A stretch of DNA of 64,000 nt from Pachyseris speciosa (Eukaryota; Cnidaria; Anthozoa; Scleractinia; Pachyseridae). Position 1 is the stretch's first letter, and the number at the start of each line of letters is the position of its first letter. The notes beneath the pieces are model-generated. The model searched no databases and was not told the DNA's origin. It saw only the letters and a list, made by a program, of their open reading frames with translations. The position numbers and the translations under genes are program-made. The stretch is from NCBI GenBank assembly GCA_016490735.1, contig JAEMWC010000271.1:497501-561500 (forward strand), in the 5' to 3' direction. Shown here one piece after another: positions 1-12,179 of this stretch.

Positions 1-33
1 TCAAATCAACTCTAATTAAAGTAGAATCAAATA

Positions 34-203
34 AGATGTTGGTTTCTGGGGAGAGGGAAAACCGGAGTACCCGGAGGGAAACTTCTCGGAGCAGAATGGA
101 GACCCATCAAATTCAACCTACTTATGACGCCGATTCCGGGAATCGAACTCGGGACACATTGGTGTAAGGCGTTTTGTCTCGCCACTGCGACAACCCTGCT
201 TTC
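34..203 (-). mobile_element. tRNA-derived SINE, family 1, copy A
   Basis: This stretch matches, in reverse orientation, the SINE at 804-975 and the copy at 27940-28133. The shared landmarks are the gagagg/aaaaccggagtacccgga block and a B-box-like GGAATCGAACTC segment near 137-150. Read on the minus strand it has a tRNA-like Pol III head followed by a unique body. It is probably non-autonomous, mobilised by a LINE. Confidence 0.7.
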
Positions 204-496
204 CCTGTAATTATAGGACTTATAGCGCTTTATGGGACAACAACAGAAATATATTCGCAACTAAGAAATAACATACGAGATTTTACAATTCATAATGCGA
301 ATCTTTAACACTCTCAATACAATTCAGTAATTTTGATTACTTTTTTTTATCTTCGTTCATATCCAGGGAAGACTAGGATCACTAAGAACTGTAACCTTCG
401 GGCCAACGCCCTACACGCCCGTAGAAGATGTGAGCGTCTCCTCTCAGCGTCATATTCCGTTCAGACTTAACGCGTTCGTTGTTGTGTGTTTGTTTT

Positions 497-520
497 GTTA
501 TTGTTGTTGTTGTTGTTGTT
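497..520. repeat. (TTG)n microsatellite
   Basis: A short run of TTG/TGT triplets. Nothing coding is visible around it. Confidence 0.7.
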
Positions 521-803
521 AACGGTCAGCGCCATTCAGTGGATCAATTACAGGTAAGCTGCGGCAATCTGAAACTCGTGAAATTACATGAGTTAATTTA
601 CTAGTGAATATTATCATTTGGAGAAGCAAGCAACATTCTTTCGCGGGAAGTAACTTATATAGGACAGTAGATCAAACGCTGGGTTTTCAGCTCACTGTCA
701 TGCGCACTGCGGTTTGCCTCGCTTTTTCTGCTAGTAACTTGTTGCCATGGAAATCTCTATCATGATGTCTTGTACAAACAAAGTCTATTACTAAATTTAA
801 ACA

Positions 804-1165
804 GTGGTGGTGCAGTGGTGAGAGCGCTCGCCTTCCACCGATGTGTCCCAGGTTCGATTCCCTGACTCGGCGTCATTAGTGGGCTGGTTTGTTGGTTCTC
901 TATTCCACTCCAATAATTTTTTTCTCCGGGTATTCCGGTTTTTCCCTCTCCTCAAAAACCAACATTTTATGTAATTTGATTTGATTCTACTTGATTTAGA
1001 TTGGTGGGTAGATCAAGTCCTCTGAGAGGGCAAACGGTAAAAATTACAATTTCAAATTACGTCCTAAAATGGCCGGTGTATTAGTGGAGCACCTGTGCTC
1101 GACTAGAAATATTTGAGGCTTTAATAAAGTTATTATTGTTATTTTTATATTTGAGACTTTAATTA
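804..1165 (+). mobile_element. tRNA-derived SINE, family 1, copy B
   Basis: The head carries an A-box-like TGGTGCAGTGG (about 808-818) and a perfect B box GGTTCGATTCC (851-861), the internal RNA polymerase III promoter of tRNA-derived SINEs. The body contains the CCGGGTATTCCGG block shared with the other copies. A segment at about 1005-1075 recurs in the palindrome at 31740-31905. The 3' tail runs into an ATT microsatellite, which is common for SINE tails. The 3' limit is uncertain. Confidence 0.7.
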
Positions 1166-1171
1166 AGTTGT

Positions 1172-1342
<171 letters not shown>

Positions 1343-2106
1343 CGCTAGCCGAGTGTTAGAAGTAGAGTAAGCTACATTCACGCCATTAGTTTTCAGCTCG
1401 AAAGGTGGAATGGCGGTGGAATGTGCACGATACCATAGTAGACTTGCTGAGCTAGTTGCTACAAAGAAGGGCGAAAGCTATGCGGCTACCATGTCATGGA
1501 TCATGGCAAAAGTGTCCTTTGCGCTGTTGAGATCAGCATCACTTTGCTTAAGAGGCTCGCGATCTTCCAGGAGAGTTCATTTACAGTTGTCGGACATTGA
1601 TTTGGATGTGAGGGCGTGCTAATATTTGTTAAGGAAATTGAGAACGCTATTTCTGGGAAACTCTAGCCAAAGCCAGGAATACTGAGCCAAGAAGTGTTTA
1701 GCAGTATTGTAGTCGACATTGTTTATTTTATTACCAAATACGATGTTTTAGACTTTTTATAAAGGAACTTAATTTAGCCTAGTTTTTTTGACACATTTTT
1801 TGGAAGCTGTTTTCAAATAAAAAGGATTAATACAGTTTTCCCATAGTTTGTTACTTAATAATTTTGCAATTATTTATTGTTTTGTAAATATTGGATGAAT
1901 TGTTAAATAAAATTATTATTTTTTTTTTTGTAATACTTATAGAATAAGATGTTCTATTAAGCCATGTAACTGTAATTAATGTTTTTTGCCTGATGTAATT
2001 GTAGGAGGTCGATTTTTTAAAGCTTTTTTCTTTGTGAAAGATGTAATTTTTATATGAGAGTAATTAATAAACTGTCATTATTGTTAAAATTAAAAATATA
2101 TATATT

Positions 2107-2230
2107 ATTGTGGCAGTAAAAACTTTGGATGCCCCGATATCCTATACAATGATTGGGCGGCCAGCCGTAGCCAATCAATGCAACGACCAAAGTCCTTACA
2201 ATTAAAATCCCAGTTCCTAATCATAAAGAT
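2107..2230 (+). repeat. Dispersed repeat X, copy 1
   Basis: About 120 bases here reappear, reverse-complemented, at 52950-53070 (for example ggcagtaaaaactt, cctatacaatgattggg, ttacaattaaaatccca). Both copies are flanked by ATT/AAT runs, so this looks like the conserved 3' end of an unclassified retroelement. Confidence 0.7.
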
Positions 2231-2327
2231 CCTAGTAATTAAATTCTAAAACGATTTGCTTTCCATAAAATCCTCAATCTAAATACTAAAACTTCTGTTC
2301 ATCACGATGGAAACACTTAAAAAAATA

Positions 2328-2486
2328 TATTATTATTATTATTGTTATTATTATTATTATTATTATGAAGCTTTTCTCAAAATAAAAATCGATTAATACA
2401 GTCTTCCCCACAGTTTGTAGCTTAATAATTTTGCAATTATTTATTATTTTGTAATATATTGGATGAATTGTTAAATAAAATTATTA

Positions 2487-2528
<42 letters not shown>
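2328..2528. repeat. Two (ATT)n microsatellites with AT-rich spacer
   Basis: ATT runs lie at about 2328-2366 and 2482-2528. The flanks of the two runs resemble each other and the stretch near 1800-1920 (the aataattttgcaattattta motif recurs), suggesting a local duplication. Confidence 0.75.
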
Positions 2529-2533
<5 letters not shown>

Positions 2534-3259
2534 CGACACAAGAACAGAAAATAATTAAAACTCCAGCGGCCCCCACATTTGATTATCAAAACAGTGTTGT
2601 AAAGATCAAAAAGGTGACGAACCGCTATATAGAAATTCTTAGCATAAGAACAGAAGCTATATTGTCACAAGCACAGAATTTAATATATCTTCTTCAACTC
2701 CATTACGATTGCCAACACATTAAGCTGGAGTATTCATTTCACCTTTAAATTGTATTTTGGCCCATCATTTGGTCAATAAGCAGGTTACCGCAAATATCTA
2801 CAATTGGGAGATTCCGTGATGACATCTGCCGCGGCATTTTTATTTATTTATTTTTTAGATGAGGATTTCGCTAATCTCACGGATGGCCTGATGAGAAGCC
2901 CAATCTGCGAGGTATAAAACTGTCATAAAATTTTAATGATGAACGCAAAAACTACTCAACTGATAACAAACTTACAAAATTGATACAAGCAGACATGAAG
3001 ATTTAACTAGATAACTAGAGGGACAAATTTGGAGAAATAAATCGAATTTAACTTGCTTGCTTTAAATTTTTGAGAAAAACAGATGTACAGCAAAAATTTA
3101 TTATCAAGTCGCGTGATTTATGAAAGCAGTTAATACGAAGGCTGTAGTCCTGGGAGTGGACAAGAGCCGACTTGTCCGCCGACTGGGGGTCGTCATGGTG
3201 CGTCAAGATTCCAAAAACTTTCTTATACAATAATTGCACTGTCAATGATAGAGGCGCTA

Positions 3260-4545
3260 TTAACACATGATCATGAAACAATTATTGATTTGCAATCCTG
3301 TAGCCTTTGGCCGCTCCCTGATCTTCTTTCTGTCGAGTACACCCCCTGTTTCCGTAACCGCAACTGGTTGTGGGTACAGCAACTCTAGCCGTAGTCCCAG
3401 CTGTTGTGCATAACTCTCCGCATTCTTCATCAAGGATCTGCGCCCTGTACGGACCGCTTTCTCCTCGAGCTGCCTCACCAGGTACATAGTTTGGTCATTG
3501 TTGGCCGGGAATACAGGTTCATAGCTGCCTTTATCTTGATGGTCTTGTACTCTCTCTCGATGGACCTAAGGCCCCGTCCTCCTAACTTTCCAGGAAGGTA
3601 CAGTAAATCTGTGGAGCCCAAAGGATGCTTAGCTCCATTAGCTACCATAACCTTACGAGTCTCTCTGTCCAGCCTCTGCAAATCCGCAGTAGTCCATACC
3701 TGGGTCCACATGAAGTATGTTAATGCCGGAAGTGCGAACTGATTGGTCGCCAACACTTTGTTGTAGTCTGATAATGGACTCGACCATATCACTGATAGTC
3801 TTTTCAAGTACACATTCTCTGCATTCTGGAGAACCAGGCTGTCTTCATGAGTAACATTCTCCAACACTACCAAGAATTTGTACTACGATCCATCCTTCAG
3901 ACTTTCAATCACATCTGCTTCCCTGACACTCGACTCGTCCAATGTCTCAAGCTTGCCCCGCTTCACGTGAGCCGTCGCGCGCTTTCGCTCGTTCCACGCT
4001 AGCCCAATATCTTTCATCGCCATTCTCGCATCACTCATCACTACTTTAAGCTTGCTTTGGGAAGCTGCGTATATCTTTAGATCGTCGATATACAGGAGAT
4101 CCGTGACCTTTTGGCCAATTGGTCTTGAGAGTTGATAGCCTTCAGATGCTCGCAACTTCCACGCCAGGGGTTTTATACTCAGCATGAATAGCCTCGGACA
4201 CAGGGCGTCGCCCTGGGGAAGGCCCTTACTGAACCTTATTCGCTCTGACGTCTCCAGCCCATTCACAGTCCTCACATAAATCCTTGTGTTCCACTTGGCG
4301 CGTAGCCTCATAATAATATCGCCTTTCCATCTGGGAAAACGGTGCAAAGTAAACATTTGGCCCAACCAGCAGTGATCCACACAGTCATACGCTTTTCGTA
4401 CGTCTATCTAAGCCATACTCAGATTGCGATGCCCTCTCTGACTGTCCTGACAGACCATACGGTCTATAAGTAGATTATCAATTGTCCCACTACACTTCGC
4501 CTTGGTGCCCCGCTGCTCTCCTTGCATCAGCCCGTTCTCATTTAA
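3260..4545 (-). pseudogene. Decayed non-LTR retrotransposon reverse transcriptase
   Basis: Read on the minus strand from about 4545 down, this encodes the RT core. The order is an IDVRKAYD segment, the GLPQGDALCP motif, the catalytic YIDD motif (LYIDDLKIYA), a YKFL motif-D region, then a C-terminal block with PGKLGGRGL. It is dead: an in-frame TAG lies just before IDVRKAYD (near 4409-4411), another TAG sits before YKFL (near 3880), and the frame changes near 3480. The 5' part of the element and any endonuclease are missing from the readable region. The GGRGL-type C-terminal block sets it apart from the LINE at 8.5-9.4 kb. I cannot assign the clade from sequence alone. Confidence 0.85.
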
Positions 4546-4636
4546 ATGTTGATCTATATCTGTCTGGATCTATCAGTGTTGGTCTGGTCTCAAGAGACAG
4601 GACGTAAACCACTTGTATATGGTGTTAAGACAAGTG

Positions 4637-4706
<70 letters not shown>
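4637..4706. repeat. (ATT)n microsatellite
   Basis: About 23 uninterrupted ATT triplets, directly 5' of the RT remnant as read on the minus strand. Confidence 0.95.
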
Positions 4707-4707
<1 letters not shown>

Positions 4708-5140
4708 TGCGCTATTGTGCCAAAGAAAAGATGAGAAGGATAACTGTCAAATTATAACTTATCGTTTTTGGTTGTCAGGCTAAACAAATTAAGGTTATGG
4801 GTTCAAATTGCGTAAAATCGTTTGTCCTCTATAGCATGCATAAATTGATTCAATGTTCGACAAACTGTAATTTTATTAGCTGTAGAATAAGCTAATCTTT
4901 TCGTGACACCATGTTGAGAATAAAGACAGCGAGATTTTGTCACCATGGTAATTTACATTATGTTGGGCGCCAAACCTGCAAACGAGGCGACATTATATTT
5001 TTTGTATCTCAGGTGTTTTACTTCAGCGCCGAGAGAAATTCTTCTTTCAAATAATCATCCCGTGTCACGAGTCAAGAAAACAAAGAGGAAATAAAGTGAC
5101 ATTTCTACGAAGTGCAGCGTCCGAGCGTCCGAAAGGAGTC

Positions 5141-5279
5141 TATAAAATCCAGAATCTTTCGAGGGTCTTTCGACGCTGCGAAGAGGTCCGTGGCGATGTT
5201 ATTCAACTTCAAGCGCCTACACAGACAAGCGATTACTTTAAAGGTTTTTTGAGGACGTCTTGTTGGAATTGAAACTGAG
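5141..5279 (+). promoter_or_regulatory. Possible TATA promoter and non-coding first exon
   Basis: TATAAAA at 5141-5147 is followed about 135 bases later by a strong splice donor, CTGAG/GTAAGT (exon end 5279). The bases between would be an untranslated first exon; the only ATG there (near 5194) opens an 18-codon frame. No partner coding exon could be linked with confidence. It may be a distal promoter of the RGS gene far downstream, or chance. Confidence 0.25.
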
Positions 5280-5284
5280 GTAAG

Positions 5285-8160
5285 TTAAGTCTTCACTAAA
5301 TTAACGTCTTTCTTAAAACGGAAATACTGAAATATTGTGCAATTATCGGCGAGTTCAGCTGGCTTATCATCCACACTATGACGAATATATCTTCGCCACC
5401 AACTTGCCGAATTTTTTTTTTTTGGTGTGAAATGGTTTCGTTATTGCTGTGTTTCTCTTGTGTGACTTCATGTTACTTAGGGTACGTGGAAAGACCTTTC
5501 TCAACCAGACAATGGCGACTGCCAATTTTTAAGGGAAGTAAAGTTAGATGCTATTGCTATGGTTTTATGACCGTTGTGCGTGAAATACTCATCCTGTAGT
5601 GGGTTTTACCGATTCGTTTGATATCAATACCTGCGGTTTTAATGCCGTGCAGCGGTTAATTATGCTTATCGATCGAGCCTAATCCTGAGCTGCCGGTTTA
5701 AAAGAAGAAACTCGTTATAATATCCGCACGTTTTACCCTTTGGCTCTCGGATAACTTGTATAATGCTGCAGCTACAACGGCAATAATAGTCGAGACAATA
5801 GCCATGATAGCAAGAATCAGCCCACTTTCCTGTGTTTTTTAACGCAAAGAGCGAAGACAAGAAGATTGGACCAATTTATTTTTATTTTAAATACAAGACC
5901 CTAGTGCCGAGAACTTGCTTTCAAAGGCTAATGGCAAGGCAATGTTTAAATGTTCGGGTAATATTAATGAGCACTAACGCGCAGAGAACAAAATCTCTGT
6001 CTTTTAGAGATATACAAGGGGAGAGTCCATGCCGCCGAAAACTTTCAAAAGCCTTCTAATTTATCTCCCTATTTTTTAAACGGAAAAGTCGAGATACGAG
6101 GTACTGCCGAGCGGGGGCGTCCTATAAAATAAAGATGTTGTTTCCCGAGTCGAATTATATTTACCAAATGCAAATTCGTGGAGAAAATGAAAGAACCATT
6201 TAAATTTGATCCCAGCATCTCGAATTTGAATACACGAAGGTAAATTGTGAAATATCAAAGGAGGCATGTGTATTAAGATCCATTGAAATAATAGAAATGC
6301 TGGTTCCTGGATTGGACTTAAAATTTTCGCAATGCTGTCGTCCAACGATTTACGCATTGAAGTCGCGTTTCGCTCGATTGTCGAATCGCCATTAAACATT
6401 AATGCTGGATCTCTTTGAAAGTAAAGGGACTGAAGAAAAGAAAATAGATTCGACTGTCACTTATTGAAAATTACACGACAAAAACGCCGATGTTTGCGTG
6501 CCTATTTGCATACGGATCATCGAAAATCACTTTTTCTTTGTCAAGCACTTTTTCGGTTGCCTCGGCGACGCTTGGCAGCATTGGAAATCTTCGCAGATTA
6601 GTGGACCTGAACTTAAAACAAACACAGCTTCTACAGGTAACTTTTGTCTTTCAAATGATGCTAAAATTTGGGGAAAACATCTGTGCTTACCACCATTGTT
6701 ATAAGCACCAGTTTGAAGAGAAGTCGGCTGGAGATGCGTTTTCAAAAGAAACTAATGCATCTGCGATGGGGTACTTCGTTAACAAAACACTCGAACACGC
6801 GACGAGTCCAAAAATTTCGAACCGTGAATTTATTGCAATAATTTGCAAAACTGGCATCAAATTACTGGCAATAAAAAACTTTGGTCCTGGGAACAATTAG
6901 GAAATACTCATTATTTAGTGTGGCAGTCTTGAACTATTGCCATCACGTAGTTAAAAATAACCTCTTCCAGGTGCAGTATGCCGATCATGAAAACATATCG
7001 AAAGAAACTTGCAGGTATCATTGAATCCCTTTTGACGAGAGTTCTCTGAAGTGTAACAGAGAGGAATTGAAGTGGATTTCGGCCAAAAACCGAAAACAGT
7101 TAAAGTTTATAGAGTATAACTTGTCTTATATCTCGCCAAAACAAGAGTAATATTTGTGTTTCATGTAATTATAATCACTGTTTCAAATGAGAGATTTTTC
7201 TGTAGCCTTTTGTGCGGCTTGTTATATATCCTTGTTTATTGTAATTTCTTACAGTTGCCATGGCAAAATTTTGTCTTTGCAAGAGACCCCTGCTGCCATA
7301 AAAGTCATTTTCCAACGGAAAATGTAAACACCGCTTTTCTTTAGGTCACTGAAGTTTCACTCCTCAAAACATTATTTCCTTCCTTAGTAAAACCAAATTG
7401 AAAGGAAAAGGAAAGCTTCCGTTTTCTAGTTGATCCAATAAATGTTTTCGCAGCAATATAATAGTGGTATTTACAATGTATAATTTTAAAAAGTTTCTCA
7501 GTGAAATTTCTTTTCTTGGATGGCGTTGAAAAGAGATTTTATAGATTTTCCTGCAACCAAGTACAATCGACCATTTGGCTTTAAATCAGGGTTTGTGATA
7601 CTTTCACAGCCCTATGTGACGTACGCCCTTCGTTAACAGCAAGCTTTTGGAAGTTGCGTTCCACTTAACGTTCTGACGAAACGAAAATCAGTTTTGCTCA
7701 ATATTAATTTGGTGATAAAGAGCTAGCGTTGATAATGCGTCGAGTCACACATCTGACATTGAATTTCAGCTCTGAACGAAGGCTTTCTGAGATCCTAGAT
7801 ACGTCTCCTAGTGATAACATCGCAAATGGATTCGATAATCAACTTGCTACACCTGTTTCTTTAACAAACGATTCCCAGGGATATCACATTAGTGCTCTTA
7901 AAGTGGGAACATCCCACTTTTGCAGGTTAATGTAAACTGAGCTGAACTGATGAATAAATTCGACTATAAAGAGCCAGTAATATGGTTTTCATTTTTACAG
8001 TAAGATTTATTTCAGTTATTCATGGAACAACATTAAGACACACTTACGAACTTCCAAGGACAATATAAGTGATCATTGAACAGTAATTTCTACCAAACTT
8101 CTTCTTCAATGTCTGGAGATCTAGGAGCTCGAGATTATGACATAATTGAATTTTAACAAT
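5285..8160. other. No recognisable gene
   Basis: AT-rich single-copy-looking DNA. Open frames up to 136 codons (for example 6490-6900) have no recognisable domain and are of a length expected by chance. No repeat structure stood out. Confidence 0.6.
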
Positions 8161-8164
8161 CGCG

Positions 8165-8262
8165 TGACATAACATTATATAACATAACATAACATAACAT
8201 AACTTTACGTAACGTAACGTAACCTAAGGTAACGTAACGTAACGTGACGTAACATAACATAA
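8165..8262. repeat. Pentanucleotide repeat (AACAT/AACGT)n
   Basis: A tandem 5-base array that switches from AACAT to AACGT units and back again. The alternation suggests spread of point variants within the array. Confidence 0.9.
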
Positions 8263-8514
8263 TTATTTTTTCATCTTGAAAATATCTACAGTATGATTCA
8301 CCTAAGTTAGTGGCGAGGAGACCTCAAGAAACCACCACCGAGACTAGCTAATAGGAGAGGCCACCTTCGGAAAGGCAATATTAGAATAAAATTTGGCCCT
8401 GTGTAAGTGCGGCATGACCAGATTCAGGATTGTTTAGGAAAAAAATCTAGCATGCATCTTTTTTTATTTTTAAAGGTAAAAAAAAAAAACTAGCTGATCA
8501 GACAATTGACGCAG

Positions 8515-9420
8515 GGAGGGAATTCCAAATTTTAGGACCCAGAAAGAGAATTGTAAATTGTTTAATGTTTGTACGACAGAAATGATGGCGGTAATTAACA
8601 GGCAACCGTTCTGGTGCCATCATTATGAACTTGACTACTGGTCTCAAACAAGTTGAGGAAAATCGGAGGCAACAATTGATTATGATAATAAAGCATAAAT
8701 TTGGCTATTTGAAATGAGCTAACTTGAAAAATATCGAGGATACCAAATTTAGCAAACAAAGGAGCAGAATGTGCTCGATAATCGGAATTGGTGATGGCTC
8801 GCACGGCACGTTTTTGCAATATGAGTATCTTATTTAAATTGAACAGATACGTGAACAACCAAGTAAAGTTACAATAGCTAATGTACAAATTGATTTGTAG
8901 ACATAAGGGATCCAAAGTATAGGATTTCGTTTTTGTTGGCAAATTGCTCACTCAGGAAGAGTACTGATAACTTCTCCAGCGAATCGGAGTTGGTGGTGGC
9001 TCGCACAGCTTGCTTTTGCAGTATGAGTAGTGTTTAGGTTGGACACATACGTGGACGACCAAGTAAAGTTACAATAGGTAATGTAGGGATAAATTAACGC
9101 GTAGTACAGAGATAGTTGAGTTTTTGCAGACAGATAAAATCGGGCCCTGGATATTATACCAACTGACTTAGCGATTTGTTTACAGACAGAGTTATTGTGG
9201 TGTTTCAAGTTAAGGCCACTCATGTACGTGTATTCCTAGAAACTTAGTTCCATTGGTCTGTTCCAGGGAATGATTTTCAAAGAAAAGGGAGGGTTTGCAG
9301 TTAAGTTTCTTTTGTCTCGACTTAAAGAAAATTTTTACATTTGGCAACCACATGTTATAGTTACACAATTCATCATTTAAAATAGATTGTAGCAACTATA
9401 AGCGGGGTCAGGGTGAGAAT
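8515..9420 (-). pseudogene. LINE remnant: C-terminal part of a reverse transcriptase (CR1/L2-like)
   Basis: Minus-strand translation gives KFLGIHV, then SVGIISRARFYLSAKTQL, LYYALIYPYITYCNFTW and LQKRAVRAITNSDYRAHSAP. These are the thumb/post-RT blocks typical of CR1, L2 and related LINEs. The frame is broken several times. The YxSYCNFTW block occurs twice (near 8870 and 9060), so either a segment of about 150 bases was duplicated or two truncated copies lie end to end. The catalytic RT motifs are absent. Confidence 0.75.
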
Positions 9421-9768
9421 AAAGAATACTGGTGTCATCAGCGAAAAGTATAAGGACTTGTACCACTATACTTAAAACTACGCTTGAGAAAATTTGTTTT
9501 CCGTCTTGGAAGTGCCAGCCACGGTCAGTTTTGAGATTCCTAAGATTATAATTTCTTTATATCGTTGAGCTTTGTGTCTCTCAGATAGGGTGCAGATTGC
9601 TCATTAAGGATTTTGTACTGTTAAAAAACTCAAAAAACTCAAATTAATGGTAAACATCAACTGATGGCATATCGTAGGGCAGTTGCGTTCAGTTGCTTTC
9701 CATTTTGCAAAAATTAAACCTCTGTCACTCTCTAAGTTTTAAGCGAAACAAAACTCTGCTCAAAGTTA

Positions 9769-10130
9769 AAGGGGCAGTATCATGAGCTGTCAGCAAATAA
9801 TTTGGAAGGCAAACGAAAAATCATGGCCAATTTTTTTTTTCAAAATGGCTATTTCAGCTCACGGAAACCATTTTTAAATGTTTTTGGTTACGCTTGGCCC
9901 GATGAAAATGCTGCCAACTTGAAAAAGTCGGCCAACGTTTTCAAGTTCTTCCCTTGCATTTTAGATGAAATTAGTAATAACTTACTGTGGCTCATTATTT
10001 CTTGTAAAATTTAATTGATTTTATCTCACTGATAATCCAGAAGCAATTCATGAATAAAAACGTCACTGAAAATTGACTTGCAATGAATTTTTGGTCAAAA
10101 TATCTGGGATAGTTTCCCTTTAAATGATTC
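9769..10130. mobile_element. Dispersed repeat Y (possible MITE), copy 1
   Basis: Ends are weakly inverted: ttaaaggggcagtatcat on the left and, reverse-complemented, atttaaagggaaactatcc on the right. The interior aligns along most of its length with 37060-37890, for example ttcagctcac, gccaacttga, atccagaag and attcatg. This copy lacks the 459-base insertion present in the second copy. Confidence 0.6.
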
Positions 10131-12134
10131 AATGGACCATTTTTTAAACGAGTAAGGGCCTGGGAACGAGGTTTTAAAATTTATCGATTGGAAAAAATTG
10201 TTTCCACTGCATGAAAGAGCATCTCAAAAATGGTCACCTAACCAACTTTGACGCTGTTCAGTTGAATTGGAGCTGGAAAAAAAAAAGCGTTTGAAAATTG
10301 TGAAAATTAGAGACTTTGTATGGTTTGGAAGGACACACTTTCCGAAATTTGTGTGGGAATTTTTTCAGTTTTAAGTGCATGTTATATGGCGGCTTTTCAA
10401 CCAAACATACTCAATCTTGCTGAAACTGCTTAGTTTGAGATACCCTTTCATGTGAGAATCGATTTAGTTCACTAGTTCGTTGATTTTCAATGAAGTTTAG
10501 AACATGGCCCATTAATGTTGAACTTAACATTTGGTGTTTTTCTGTTTATTTACCTGATATTTGTTGATTTCAATAGAGGAGCTAGAAATAGCCATTCTTA
10601 AAGTATTCAGAAAAAGTGGAGTCATGTTTCTTGTCTCTGACATAAAGGATAAACAACCCAGTGAGAGTCCACTAGGCTGGGCCATTAATAATTGCTATTC
10701 AGACTTCTAGAAAAACAAACAGCATCCGAGAATGGCAAAATAATTCGTCAGCATTTCCATGATGTCTTTGATTGAAGTTTGAAACGAAAACGAAACTATA
10801 TAATCAAATCTTTTTCGAATTAGGCTGGCAGTTTAAAGACATTCATACAACCAGTATCAAAAAGTGGCAATTGTTTATATTGAAGTATTAAGTAACATCG
10901 ATCTTTAATATTTGTTACAAAAAGTCGGGTACTGTCAGGAATCTAATTCTATAATATATATTTGAGTTCTTGGAAAGGTACATTTAATTTAAAACTATTG
11001 AGTAAAACCTTTCTGAGACTGATGCTTTCTTATGATACCGTAAAGTAGTTTTCTTTATATCTGTAATTTTATTTTGAGTGTGTACAAGATCGAATAATGT
11101 GATCGTCTTTGTTCGTATATTCCAAAACATTTTACCATTTATATGAAAGCTACTGGTCCGAGTTTTCTTGTAATAATTTTCGTTATGTTCTGCAACTGAA
11201 GAGGTTCTAGCTTATGTATCGTTTGTACGCATTTTGATAAGGAAAGCTACTGCATGAGCAGTATTTTCTTGTCAGGGGTTGTTGCTTTTTTATTTATACC
11301 CTGTTCAAGTAGTGTATGGATCAGTGAATAATATGTTGGTTTTAACGTTCATGTTCGTGTGTTAAATCCTACAATGAGTTACTACGCGGTTTGTGATGCT
11401 GTTTATTACATATAATACACAGAACGTGGCTGTAACTTTGTTGTTATATAGATAGAGTAATGAAGTGTCTCCGTTGAAAAGAAAAGTCGTTGACCAGTAT
11501 TTTCATATTATTTTTGTTTGTTTGGCAATGGTTTAGAAAATTATATTTGATATTTTCTTCAAGAGTTTTCACAATTCAAGTCCATGGTCGCTGGCACGGA
11601 TGATGTCCATATGAAATGCTGCAGGGCTTTTCTTTCCTTATTTAGTCCCTCCTGTTTAAAGTTCATGACCCTGGTCCTTCTGAGTGCTTTCTTAGTGTAG
11701 CGGGGCTTAACAAGCGGGTATTTATCGCTGACCTTTCCCCAGCCCTAATGTAGTCAGGGCACTTAAACAGACGACAGCTGCAAAGGCGGGAAGAAAAGTG
11801 ACACACAGACAAGTTTAAGATAAGCCCTAACAGTCCCTGTCGAAGTCTCCGGAAGAAATTTATCTCGGCCATCATATTGCATTTGCTAATTTCATGTCAT
11901 ACACCAAACGTCAATGAGAGAGACAAGATTGTACTTTGCGTCATATTGTATTTGAAACGAACACACGCCAAACAAACAACTCGGCTACTCAAACGACGCC
12001 GGCAGTCGAACCGGTGTGGGACGGCAGCGAAAACGTCTGAAATATAAACAACGCTGAAATAATTTTGCGTAGCTAGTCGAAAGGCAACGTTCAGAACTTG
12101 CCATTAGTCGAAATTCTCGATAAACGCGCTAAAA
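10131..12134. other. No recognisable gene
   Basis: AT-rich, no recognisable coding domain and no clear repeat. The 70-codon minus frame at 11663-11875 has no distinguishing feature. Confidence 0.55.
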
Positions 12135-12179
12135 ATGGCCACTTATCACAAGATCTGGAGACACCTTCATCACCTAAAT
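12135..12179 (+). CDS. Candidate alternative first coding exon 1a of the RGS gene
   Basis: An ATG opens 15 codons (MATYHKIWRHLHHLN) that end in phase 0 exactly at a GTACGT donor. If spliced to the acceptor at 24898 it would continue in frame as Pro-Met-Gly-Gly-Cys into the RGS gene. A second candidate exon at 22493-22522 also starts Met-Ala-Thr-Tyr and also ends in phase 0. The pairing is suggestive but rests only on phase and the shared start, and the intron would be about 12.7 kb. Confidence 0.3.

Noticed and set aside
6490..6900. 136-codon plus-strand open frame
   Set aside because: No domain, overlaps other equally long frames on both strands, composition like the flanks.
8165..8262. Possible CRISPR-like or telomeric array
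   Set aside because: It is a simple pentanucleotide tandem repeat without spacers, and the unit is not telomeric.
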